Assembly (NCBI GenBank): GCA_965652025.1
Contig: CBFGTM010000019.1
Coordinates: 1-57,625 of the forward strand
DNA: 57,625 nt
DNA from: CAVVWJ01 sp965652025
GTDB lineage: Bacteria > Gemmatimonadota > Gemmatimonadetes > Gemmatimonadales > GWC2-71-9
Direction of reading: 5' to 3'
Shown: piece after piece, positions 41,442-49,615 of the stretch
Position numbering within the stretch: position 1 is the stretch's first letter
Layout of the letters: every line of letters begins with the position of its first letter
Program-made: the position numbers and the translations under genes
Notes under the pieces: generated by a model
Databases searched by the model: none
What the model was told of the DNA's origin: nothing
The model's input: only the letters and a program-made list of their open reading frames with translations

Positions 41442-43580
41442 CTACTGGATCCTGACAAACTTGCCGGCTGACGGCACTCCGTTCCGGTTGAGGATGAACA
41501 ACATGTAGTAACCGGGCGGAGCTTTCCTGGGGCTGTCAGGCGCCGTGATTTGAACAGTCCCTTCGCCTGCGCTGAAGGCAAGCTGATTGGCCAGTTGGCC
41601 GTCGTCGAATGCATGAGTGACGGTCCCCAGCCGGATCACCCGTACCTGGGTAACCTGGGCGGCGTTCGGTGTGGCCACGGAGAAGACCTGTCCGTAGCTC
41701 ACTATCTCCGGGGCCTGCGAGATGGACGGCCGGGCGCCCATGAACATATAGGGTGGGGAGAACAGCTCATGGTTTCTTTCCGGCGGAACCGGGATCGTTC
41801 CAGCCATCGCGTCACCGCTGGAGCCGTGGAGCACCCTCCCATCCGGAAGCAGCAAGGAAACCGAGTGATATACCCGCATAATGCTGTTGGCTGCCAACGG
41901 CCTCCACTGACCGGTGCTCGGGTTCCAGAGCTCCGCCTGTTTGGTGGCGAGTCCCGGATCGATGTTCACGAATCCACCGCCCCGGGTGCCTCCCGTCGCT
42001 AGAACCTGACCATCCGGAAGAATCGTCGCGTTCATATGACGGCGCGGGTTGGCCATCGACCCCGTGCTGGTCCAGCTGGGACTGGTTGCGTTCAGATCGA
42101 TGATCTCGGCCGTAGCGGTCGGTTGCGCGGCCTTGGGATCGGGGGTTGGCCACCCGGTGTGCCCTCCGCCTCCGACCACTAGAATCTTTCCGGCCTCATA
42201 CTCAACTGCCGAGCCGTAATCCCGATTGAACCGGTAGAGGTGGGGCGGTCCAGAGATCCATCGGCCCCGACCGGTGGGGGAGGTTCCATCCACGTCGAAC
42301 CAGCGGGAGTCGATCCGTTCGCTGGCGTTGAAAACGAGTCCATTCTTCGGATCGACGAAGTTGCGTGGGTAATAGGGGATCTCCAGCGCGCCGGCTCCCG
42401 GCAGCTCGACCCAACGATTCCCTTCCCAGATCTCGGGCGTTGTCACTACCAGGTTGTTCTGGTCTCGCCCGGCCATGGTCAGCATTCGCCCATCGGAAAG
42501 CACGGTGAGCGTCGGATACCAGCGCCCGTGGGCCATGTCCGGACCCTTCGTTACCGCACCCTCGGGCGAGAAGAAATAGGTCGTGGGAATGCCGCGGTCG
42601 TCCTGAAGATGCCCACCGGAGACCATCAAGGTCCCGTCGGGCATGAGCGTGTGTCCGGCGCAAAAGAGCATCGTGTCCACGCTGATCATCCGAGCGGTGC
42701 TCGGAGGCCCTGCTGCCGGGTCCCAGATGCGGGGCATGCCCATGGTGTCGGGTGGCACGTCGGTCTTGCCCCAGGCGAAAATCTTTCCGCTGGGAAGCAG
42801 GTTCATGTGCAACGGGACGATGTCCCAGTTCACCACCGGACCCCAGGAGCCAGTGGTCGCCTCGGCCGGCAATGCCGATACCTCCACCGTCGAGGTGACT
42901 GTGGCACCGCCTGCGGTGAACACCAGGGACTGGCTTCCGGTCCCCCGGATGCCCAGGTCGGCGAAGGCGGCGACGCCAGCGCTATTGGTGGTGGCGGTGG
43001 TGGCGCCCTCGAGAGTTCCATTTCCGCTGGCGATGGACGCGATAACCTGAACGCCCGGGAGCAGAATACCGCTGCCGTCCCGCACTTCCACGACCGGCTG
43101 CGCTGCCGGGTCGAATACCTCGGCGCTCAAGGCTGCAACTGGCGGATTAGTCGTGATGGCGATGCTGGCAGGGTCCCCGGCTTCAACCGCCGTGGAGACG
43201 AAGGTGACTGGTGAACCGGTCAAGCCGGCCGAGGTAGCCGTCGTGGTCTGCTGCCCCAGCTGGGTTCCGAGCACCCGCTGGACTGAAGCGCGACCATCGG
43301 AGCCGGTCGTCGTGCTAGCGGGCGACACGCTTCCGCCGCCTTGTGCCGCCCACTGCACCGGGACCCCTGGTACCGCATTGCCGGAAGCATCGGTAACCCG
43401 TACCACCAATGGACTGGAAAGCGGCTGGCCGACCACTCCATTCTGCTGGTTCCCACCGGCTATTTCGATATCGGTGGGGTTGGTCGGCTGGACGTCGTCA
43501 CCGCAGCGAAGTGTGGCGGCGGCGAGCAGGCCGGCAATCATCCAGATTCGGATACGGCGTAAGCGACTTAGCATCACCAT
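41442..43580 (-). CDS. Secreted AA5-type copper radical oxidase with Ig-like repeats
   Basis: 712 residues. Signal sequence at about 10-25 ending TLRC, possibly but not canonically a lipoprotein. Two Big/invasin-like Ig domains at about 35-235, a kelch-type seven-bladed propeller at about 245-600 and a DUF1929 domain to the end. All galactose/glyoxal oxidase active-site residues can be matched: Cys307 (LFCAGH) and Tyr355 (GRWYPT) for the thioether cofactor; Tyr571, His572 (RVYHS) and His656 (VTHAF) for copper. It should oxidise a primary alcohol or aldehyde and release hydrogen peroxide outside the cell. ATG 43580 or 43574. Confidence 0.88.
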   Translation of the reverse strand: MVMLSRLRRIRIWMIAGLLAAATLRCGDDVQPTNPTDIEIAGGNQQNGVVGQPLSSPLVVRVTDASGNAVPGVPVQWAAQGGGSVSPASTTTGSDGRASVQRVLGTQLGQQTTTATSAGLTGSPVTFVSTAVEAGDPASIAITTNPPVAALSAEVFDPAAQPVVEVRDGSGILLPGVQVIASIASGNGTLEGATTATTNSAGVAAFADLGIRGTGSQSLVFTAGGATVTSTVEVSALPAEATTGSWGPVVNWDIVPLHMNLLPSGKIFAWGKTDVPPDTMGMPRIWDPAAGPPSTARMISVDTMLFCAGHTLMPDGTLMVSGGHLQDDRGIPTTYFFSPEGAVTKGPDMAHGRWYPTLTVLSDGRMLTMAGRDQNNLVVTTPEIWEGNRWVELPGAGALEIPYYPRNFVDPKNGLVFNASERIDSRWFDVDGTSPTGRGRWISGPPHLYRFNRDYGSAVEYEAGKILVVGGGGHTGWPTPDPKAAQPTATAEIIDLNATSPSWTSTGSMANPRRHMNATILPDGQVLATGGTRGGGFVNIDPGLATKQAELWNPSTGQWRPLAANSIMRVYHSVSLLLPDGRVLHGSSGDAMAGTIPVPPERNHELFSPPYMFMGARPSISQAPEIVSYGQVFSVATPNAAQVTQVRVIRLGTVTHAFDDGQLANQLAFSAGEGTVQITAPDSPRKAPPGYYMLFILNRNGVPSAGKFVRIQ

Positions 43581-43930
43581 GCAGATCTCAGGTCCCGAGT
43601 CATAGTTATAGCCCTGCTTTCACGGCGCCGTGCATGCAGATACCGGGCCGGGGAACGGGTGCTAAGTTCCTCGTTAACTAATGCTCCGGCAACAGCTTAT
43701 GAACATGGTCCAGATGGCCGTTGCGCCCGCGCCACGAAATACCAAACCCCGGTCGCATCAGACCGCGGCACCTGCCGGCGCGCAAGTTACCCCTGGGCGG
43801 GCCGAAGACAAACCTCCTCCGGCCACCCACTAGAGCCGAAATATAGAGCCAGCATTCTTAAGGGATTGTGAGTTCCGGATGAGAGTAGGGCAGCTGGGAT
43901 AGCTAACGGGAGGCAGCGGAGCAATAGGAG
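43581..43930. other. 350-bp intergenic region upstream of the oxidase gene
   Basis: No convincing gene; short open frames here lack family features. It should hold the promoter of the minus-strand oxidase gene and the 3' trailer of tRNA-Gly. The only structure found is the palindrome and possible -10 listed separately. Confidence 0.6.
43605..43632 (-). promoter_or_regulatory. Possible promoter/operator of the AA5 oxidase gene
   Basis: Minus-strand TATAAC at 43610-43605 resembles a -10, 24 nt before the start codon. The 12-bp perfect palindrome CACGGCGCCGTG at 43621-43632 covers the place of the -35, which otherwise has no consensus. This would suit an activator- or repressor-controlled promoter. 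Confidence 0.35.
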
Positions 43931-44002
<72 letters not shown>

Positions 44003-44013
44003 AGGTGTGCAGT

Positions 44014-44042
44014 AATGTGAGGAGGCAGGTTGAAGGGGTCAA
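44014..44042 (-). promoter_or_regulatory. Possible tRNA-Gly promoter
   Basis: Minus-strand TTGACC (5 of 6) at 44042-44037, 17-nt spacer, CACATT (3 of 6) at 44019-44014. Expected start is about 5 nt before the tRNA 5' end. Confidence 0.35.
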
Positions 44043-44053
44043 GGAGTATTGGA

Positions 44054-44983
44054 CTACCTGGCCTCCGACGCCTCGAGAAAGCTGCGCAGATCCGGTTCGC
44101 TGATGGCAGGCTCACCCGGTGAGACGTTGTCCAACCGGCCCTCACGCATCCAGCGCTCCAACTCCCCCACCAGATCGAACAAGTGATCGAACGAGTCGAC
44201 GATGAACAGCAACGGCTGGTAATGGTCGATCTCGAAATACTGGTTGATGACCCATTCCAGTTGGATGGGATAGCGCTGGACCTCGGGTGAATCGATACTG
44301 TGCGCGATTTCGCCATATGAGCTGAGCAGGCCACTGCCGTAGACCTTGAGGCCGCCCTCACCCCGCATCAGCCCGAACTCGATCGTGAACCAGAAGAAGC
44401 GGGCCATCGCCTTGAAGATGCTGGTGACCCGCCGGATCTTCTCCTTTTCATCCCGGATACCAGCCACGATCTCGGCCGCCGTATGAGCGCAGTCGCCGAA
44501 CCGCACTAATGTATCGGCGAACGCCCGGTCGGTGTGCATGGGAACGTGACCGGCGATGTCGTGGAAAATGTCCGGCTCGGGCAGATAATCGAGCGTCGCC
44601 CCGTCTCGAATGGTGATGGTGGTTGGAAACTCGCGGTTGCGCAGGCTGTTGAAGAAAAGAAAGGATGGGATGTAGCCGCTCACCGCTTTAGCCTTGAAGC
44701 CGGTGAGCGGACTGAGAAATCGATTGACGTCCTCCAGCTTCGGAACCCGGTTCGGATCCAAACACAGGCTGTCGATACCCTGCAGAAACCGCGAGTTGGC
44801 GTACCGGCGCCAGCGGTTTTCCATTCGAGAGAACAGCCGGCGCCAGGCGTCATGGTTCGCCACCGAATAGAGCTCGTACGGCTGGTGGATGTACAGGCGG
44901 CCTTCCTGCTGGGCCTGCTCGATGAAGGGAGCCTTCGTCGTGGTCAGCCCAATTCCTTCTTGCGCCCCTTGTACACTGGCCAT
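44054..44983 (-). CDS. phhA: Phenylalanine 4-monooxygenase
   Basis: Hydroxylates phenylalanine to tyrosine with tetrahydropterin and non-heme iron. 309 residues from ATG 44983, which has AAGGGGA upstream; the longer start at 45016 lies in the TPR gene. Iron ligands His141 and His146 in HDIAGH, and Glu202 in FTIEFGL. DYLPEPDIFHDIAGHVPM is the family signature. No N-terminal ACT domain, as in other bacterial forms. No pterin carbinolamine dehydratase or homogentisate genes nearby. Confidence 0.95.
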   Translation of the reverse strand: MASVQGAQEGIGLTTTKAPFIEQAQQEGRLYIHQPYELYSVANHDAWRRLFSRMENRWRRYANSRFLQGIDSLCLDPNRVPKLEDVNRFLSPLTGFKAKAVSGYIPSFLFFNSLRNREFPTTITIRDGATLDYLPEPDIFHDIAGHVPMHTDRAFADTLVRFGDCAHTAAEIVAGIRDEKEKIRRVTSIFKAMARFFWFTIEFGLMRGEGGLKVYGSGLLSSYGEIAHSIDSPEVQRYPIQLEWVINQYFEIDHYQPLLFIVDSFDHLFDLVGELERWMREGRLDNVSPGEPAISEPDLRSFLEASEAR

Positions 44984-44994
44984 GTCGAGTCCCC

Positions 44995-46428
44995 TTACAT
45001 CCGCTTGTAACGCCAAGCGGTAATGCCAGCACCTTCCGCCTTGGCTTCGATGGGCTGGCTCTGGCCCGGTTTCAAGGCCGGGATCTGAACTTCCTGGTTG
45101 GCAACCACCGTCCCCTTGGTGTCGATGAACTCGACTATCAGGGTGACCGGCTTGGCGGCGATTGGCTTGCCCTGGGGTGTCTGGGCCTCTCGGCCGGCTG
45201 CCGTGCCGGTGAGACTGGCCCCACCCGCGGTGGGAGCGAACTGAGTGATCGACACCGTCAGCGGCATTCCCAGTACCTGGGTGGCAGTTTTGTTCGCCAG
45301 GCTTTCCTTCTTGGCCATACGCTGCCCGGTGGCCAGCATCCGTGCTATTTCATCGTTCATCGGCTCGATCTCCACCAGCCGGCCAGCGGTTTCGGCGAGC
45401 TTAGGCCCGTTCTTGAGACCGATGTACGAGTTGGCCAGTCCGAACAGCGCGTCGCGATTGTAGGGTTCCGTGGCCACAACCTTCTCGAAGGCAGCTGCCG
45501 CCTCCTGATATTTCTTGGCATTATAGAGCGAAATGGCCTCGTTCATCGCGCTTGCTGCCCCGCCGGCTACCGAGGGCGGGCCGGCCGGAGCGGCGGGCGC
45601 CGCTCCCACTTCTTTCTCCAATGCCACTGCCTTCTCGGTCTGCCCGGTGGCCCGATAGGAGGCGGCCAGCGCGCGCTTCACCTCGGTATCGTTGGGAACC
45701 CAACCCAGATAGCGTTCCAGCACCGGAACCGCTTCCTTGTGCCGGTTAGCGCGCTGGTACATCGCACCGAGGTTCCTAGTCGCGACATTACGATCCTCAG
45801 TCGCATTCGTCCGCTCGGCGATTTCCGCGGCCTTCTCCCAGTACACGATGGCACTGTCGGTCTGTCCTGCGTTGGCGAAAATGACTCCGGCGTTGAGGAA
45901 TGCCGCCGGCTTGTCGCGGTAGATGCTGTTGGCCTCACGGAAGAGGACAAGCGCCGAGTCATTTTGCTGCTTCTTGGCAAACTCGACCCCGGCATTGACC
46001 AGAGGAACCCAGCCGGTATAGCGGACCTTACTGATATCCGCCTTGCATCCGGGTGACAACGACTCGGCCTTGGAGAACGAACTGTCGGCACCGGCAAGGT
46101 CGCCCTGCTGCAGGTAAATACGGCCGAGATAATACCAGGCGGCCGGATTCTTCTCCTGCCCATTCTTCTGAATGGCTTCGAGAATGACCTTGCTGCCCGA
46201 GGCCAGAGCGCGATTCCGATTGTCGGGCACTTCGGTTTCAATGCCCGTCTTGAGATAGGTCGCCCCGCTACTGACCTTGAAATGTCCAGGCTTGAGTCCA
46301 CACTCGGGAGGCACATATCGGCTCGGTAGCGCCGTCACCACGCGACTATTGGGTGCTGTCTGCTGGGCCGCTGCTGGAATGGCTACGCTGCCGGCCAGCA
46401 TGCTGGCCAACACGATTTGGATTTTCAC
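44995..46428 (-). CDS. Secreted TPR-repeat protein
   Basis: 477 residues with a signal peptide ending about residue 22 (AIPAAAQQ). Multiple TPR units follow: AAWYLGRIYLQQGDLAGADS, NDSALVLFREANSIYR, GQTDSAIVYWEKAAEIAE, NRHKEAVPVLERYLGW, YNAKKYQEAAAAFEKVV. A Pro/Ala linker lies at about 270-285, and the C-terminal 90 residues form a beta-rich domain (VTLIVEFIDTKGTVVANQEVQIP), perhaps Ig-like. Likely a periplasmic scaffold; no specific function can be assigned. 11 nt before phhA. Confidence 0.75.
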   Translation of the reverse strand: MKIQIVLASMLAGSVAIPAAAQQTAPNSRVVTALPSRYVPPECGLKPGHFKVSSGATYLKTGIETEVPDNRNRALASGSKVILEAIQKNGQEKNPAAWYYLGRIYLQQGDLAGADSSFSKAESLSPGCKADISKVRYTGWVPLVNAGVEFAKKQQNDSALVLFREANSIYRDKPAAFLNAGVIFANAGQTDSAIVYWEKAAEIAERTNATEDRNVATRNLGAMYQRANRHKEAVPVLERYLGWVPNDTEVKRALAASYRATGQTEKAVALEKEVGAAPAAPAGPPSVAGGAASAMNEAISLYNAKKYQEAAAAFEKVVATEPYNRDALFGLANSYIGLKNGPKLAETAGRLVEIEPMNDEIARMLATGQRMAKKESLANKTATQVLGMPLTVSITQFAPTAGGASLTGTAAGREAQTPQGKPIAAKPVTLIVEFIDTKGTVVANQEVQIPALKPGQSQPIEAKAEGAGITAWRYKRM

Positions 46429-46431
46429 TGG

Positions 46432-47682
46432 TCAGGACTCCTTGTTCGAGATCAGAGACCGGAGAGCCCGGTTGTGCAAGTCCCTTGCCACCTCGTGGGC
46501 CGGCTGCCCGGTACGGCGCGCAACTGCTGCAACATCTTCGTATTCCGGCTTTATTCGAGGCCCATCGGGCCCCTCGAGAACCTTCACCCGAACGGCGGTG
46601 CCGTCCGCGGAAGTGACCTCGAATTGTCGCCGGGCCAGAGTGACTCGCTCCGCGATCTGACGCCGGACTCCGGAAGTGGTACTGTGGCGAAACAGCGCAG
46701 CCACGACGGCATCGGAGTCTCGCGGCGCGGTGACCTCGATCCGAAACCCGGTACGGCCCTTCTTCATCTGGGTCGCCCAGACTTGCACGTCCAGCGCCCC
46801 AGCTGCAAACAGTGCTTCTCGCAACGGCTCGAGATATTCCGGGCTCAGGTCGTCCATGTCAGTCGAGAGGAGCACGACCTCTCCTGCCTCGACAGCGGCA
46901 GCGGCCAGAATGAGCCGCAATGCATTGGGATAACCGGAGGGATCTCGAGTTCCTGCCCCCCAGGCGCCGGCCTGCAGCGCTCTCCACCGGGCCGGCGGCG
47001 TGCCGGATGAGAGCACCCGCAACAGTACGGCCCCGGTCGGTGTCGTCGCCTCCCCGCTGACCGGGCCAGTGGTGGCCACTTCGAGCCCTTCGATAAGAAT
47101 CGAGGTAGCCGGCGCCGGTACCGGCATGTTCCCGTGTGCGGCCCGCACCCATCCGGATCCCAGTGCGACAGGACGGTTGTAGATCCGGTCGATGCCGAGT
47201 TGCTCGAAGCCTTCGATGCCGGCAACAATATCGATCAGAGCGTCCACCGCGCCGACCTCATGCAGGGGCACCCGCTCGGCAGGCATACCATGGACCCGGC
47301 CCTCTGCTTCACCCAGCAGGCGAAACGCGCGCACCGCCCGCTCCCGAACCCAAGGGGAGATGTCGGCTCGCTCGACGATGCCGATCAATTCTCCGATGTG
47401 CCGGTGAGGCCCGTGGTGGTGGTGGTGGTGCTCCTGGTGATCGTGCTCGAGGTCAGACGGCTCCTCCTTCCGCTCACCGGGCAGGACGACATCGACCTTG
47501 GTGGCCTGTACGCCGCCCCGTATAACGCTCGTGACATCGACGCGGACCTCAGGAAACCCCAGCCTGGCGGGGACCGCCTGAAGCCACTGCGCCGGAGCCC
47601 CTGCCGACAGGACAGCGCCGAGCAGCATGTCTCCGCTGATGCCAGCGGCCGGGTCGAGGATGGCAAAGCGTCCATCGGACAT
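46432..47682 (-). CDS. larC: Nickel-pincer cofactor metallochelatase LarC
   Basis: Inserts nickel into the pyridinium dithiocarboxylate mononucleotide to form the pincer cofactor used by lactate racemase LarA and relatives. 416 residues. ILDPAAGISGDMLLGAVLSAG at the start, a His-rich loop (about 84-97, HQEHHHHHHGPHRH) suited to nickel binding, and HEVGAVDALIDIVAG are diagnostic. One continuous chain; in Lactobacillus LarC1/LarC2 arise by programmed frameshift. larA, larB and larE are absent here. Confidence 0.93.
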   Translation of the reverse strand: MSDGRFAILDPAAGISGDMLLGAVLSAGAPAQWLQAVPARLGFPEVRVDVTSVIRGGVQATKVDVVLPGERKEEPSDLEHDHQEHHHHHHGPHRHIGELIGIVERADISPWVRERAVRAFRLLGEAEGRVHGMPAERVPLHEVGAVDALIDIVAGIEGFEQLGIDRIYNRPVALGSGWVRAAHGNMPVPAPATSILIEGLEVATTGPVSGEATTPTGAVLLRVLSSGTPPARWRALQAGAWGAGTRDPSGYPNALRLILAAAAVEAGEVVLLSTDMDDLSPEYLEPLREALFAAGALDVQVWATQMKKGRTGFRIEVTAPRDSDAVVAALFRHSTTSGVRRQIAERVTLARRQFEVTSADGTAVRVKVLEGPDGPRIKPEYEDVAAVARRTGQPAHEVARDLHNRALRSLISNKES

Positions 47683-47737
47683 AGACTTAGAATATGATAG
47701 GTCGGTCAGCGTCAGGCAAACCTGGAGACCGGAGGGA

Positions 47738-49567
47738 TCAGCGCTGCGGGTTAGCTGCCTTCAAGTGGTCCAGGATCCGTTCTGCCTGCCGAACCGAGAA
47801 TCCGGGCACCGAGGCGAGCTCGGCAACTGAGGCGGAGCGCACCCCGGCCAGGCTGCCGAAGCGCTCCAGTAGACGCCGCCGCTTGGTCGGGCCGACGCCG
47901 GGAATACTGAGCAGCTCGGAGGTGATGGTCCGCTGTGTCCGGCGTTTCCGGTTGTAGGCCAGCCCGAACCGGTGCGCTTCGTCCCGGGCCCGCTGCAACA
48001 GGCGCAGAGACGGGCTTCGCCGAGGCAACCTGAGGCTGTCGCTCCGGCCGGGTAGAAAGACTTCCTCCTCCCGCTTGGCCAGGCTCACGATCGGCAGATC
48101 GGGAAAACCCAGCTGAATCGCAGCCGCCACGGCCGCGCTCAGCTGACCCTTACCTCCATCGATGACCACCAGATCGGGAATGGGCTGCTCCTCTTCCCGT
48201 CGCCGGGTGAGATACCGGGTGAGAACTTCCTGGATGGCGGCGTAATCGTCCTGCTGTCCCAGCCCGCGGATCTTGAACTTGCGATACTCGCTCTTCCGCG
48301 GTCTCCCGGCCTCGAACCAGACCAGGGATCCCACCGTGTCCCTGCCCTGGTTGTGGGAGATGTCGATGGTGATGAAGCTCCGAGGAACGGCACTCAGTCC
48401 CAGATCTCGGCCCAGAGCATAGACCGGATCCTCGGCACGCTCCTCGGTCTCGAACGATTCGATGCGCAGGCTCTCCAGCAGATGCATCGCGTTCTGATCC
48501 GCCAGCTCCAGCCAGCGCTGCGCGGTGCCACGCTGCGGCACCGACCAGTCGGTGCCGGGCAGCAGCTCACGCACGGTGTCCCACTCATCCGGTGGGAAGG
48601 GCACCACCAGCCGTCGAACCCGGTCCTCGGCGGGCACATAGTAGCGGACCAGGAAGGCACTGAGCACCGCACTGTCCTGCTCTTCTTCGACTCCCTCCAG
48701 GAAGCGATGCTCCCGCCCGACCACCCGTCCGCCACGCACCCGGATCAGCACCCCCACGGCATCGTCCCCGTCCCGAGCGTAGCCGATCACATCCGCGTCG
48801 CCCGTGCCCATGATCTCGACGCTGAGCGGCTCGTCCAACCGGTCCAGCCAGCGGAGCGCGTCTCGCAGCTCCCGCGCCCGCTCGAAGTCCTCCCGCCCGC
48901 TGGCTTCCAGCATCGCCTCCCGCACTCGAGTCCGGACATCCTGGGTCCGCCCCTCCAGGAAGTCGACCACATCCTCCACCATGCGCTGGTATTCGGGCAT
49001 GTCGTGCCAGCCCATGCAAGGAGCGCGGCACCGTCCGATGTAATAGTCGAGGCAGGGGCGCTCGCGCCGCTCGTCGGGAAGCTTGTCGTGGCAGCTCCGG
49101 ACCGTGTACAGCCGACGAATGATGGCCAGAGTCCTTCGGAGCTGGCCGACATCGGTATAGGGTCCGAAGTACCGGGCACCCGGGATGTCGCGCCGGCGAG
49201 TTACCAGCACTCGGGGGAATGCCTCACCCAGAGTGACCGCAATCGAGGGATAGCTCTTGTCGTCCTTCAGGCGGACATTGAACCGCGGGCGATACTCCTT
49301 GATCAGATTGTTTTCCAGAATCAGCGAGCCGGGCTCACTCGGCACCACGATCGTTTCCACGTCCCCGATGAGCCGTTGCAAGAGGCGGTTGCGCGGACTG
49401 TCCGGGAAGTCAGTGGCGAAATAACTGCGGACCCGGCTACGCAGCCGTTTCGCCTTTCCGACGTACAGCACTTCCCCGTCCCTGCCCTTCCAGAGGTACA
49501 CACCAGGCCCTTCCGGAAGGGTGTCGAGCTTCCGTTGGAGTGCTTCAGGAAGTGAGGGTGTGGTCAC
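47738..49567 (-). CDS. uvrC: Excinuclease ABC subunit C
   Basis: Makes both incisions in nucleotide excision repair with UvrB. 609 residues from GTG 49567. Domains in order: GIY-YIG nuclease (GPGVYLWKGRDGEVLYVGKAK), a cysteine cluster (CLDYYIGRCRAPC plus an upstream Cys), UVR motif (EDFERARELRDALRWL), RNase H-like nuclease (ITIDISHNQG, VVIDGGKGQL) and C-terminal helix-hairpin-helix repeats. 55 nt before larC. Confidence 0.97.
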   Translation of the reverse strand: MTTPSLPEALQRKLDTLPEGPGVYLWKGRDGEVLYVGKAKRLRSRVRSYFATDFPDSPRNRLLQRLIGDVETIVVPSEPGSLILENNLIKEYRPRFNVRLKDDKSYPSIAVTLGEAFPRVLVTRRRDIPGARYFGPYTDVGQLRRTLAIIRRLYTVRSCHDKLPDERRERPCLDYYIGRCRAPCMGWHDMPEYQRMVEDVVDFLEGRTQDVRTRVREAMLEASGREDFERARELRDALRWLDRLDEPLSVEIMGTGDADVIGYARDGDDAVGVLIRVRGGRVVGREHRFLEGVEEEQDSAVLSAFLVRYYVPAEDRVRRLVVPFPPDEWDTVRELLPGTDWSVPQRGTAQRWLELADQNAMHLLESLRIESFETEERAEDPVYALGRDLGLSAVPRSFITIDISHNQGRDTVGSLVWFEAGRPRKSEYRKFKIRGLGQQDDYAAIQEVLTRYLTRRREEEQPIPDLVVIDGGKGQLSAAVAAAIQLGFPDLPIVSLAKREEEVFLPGRSDSLRLPRRSPSLRLLQRARDEAHRFGLAYNRKRRTQRTITSELLSIPGVGPTKRRRLLERFGSLAGVRSASVAELASVPGFSVRQAERILDHLKAANPQR

Positions 49568-49615
49568 ACTGTGCTCGTCAGCTTACTCGTGGTACCGGGA
49601 AGAACAGCACTGAGG

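Noticed and set aside
43659..43871. Small open frame in the gap upstream of the oxidase gene
   Set aside because: No ribosome site, no family features and composition like non-coding DNA.
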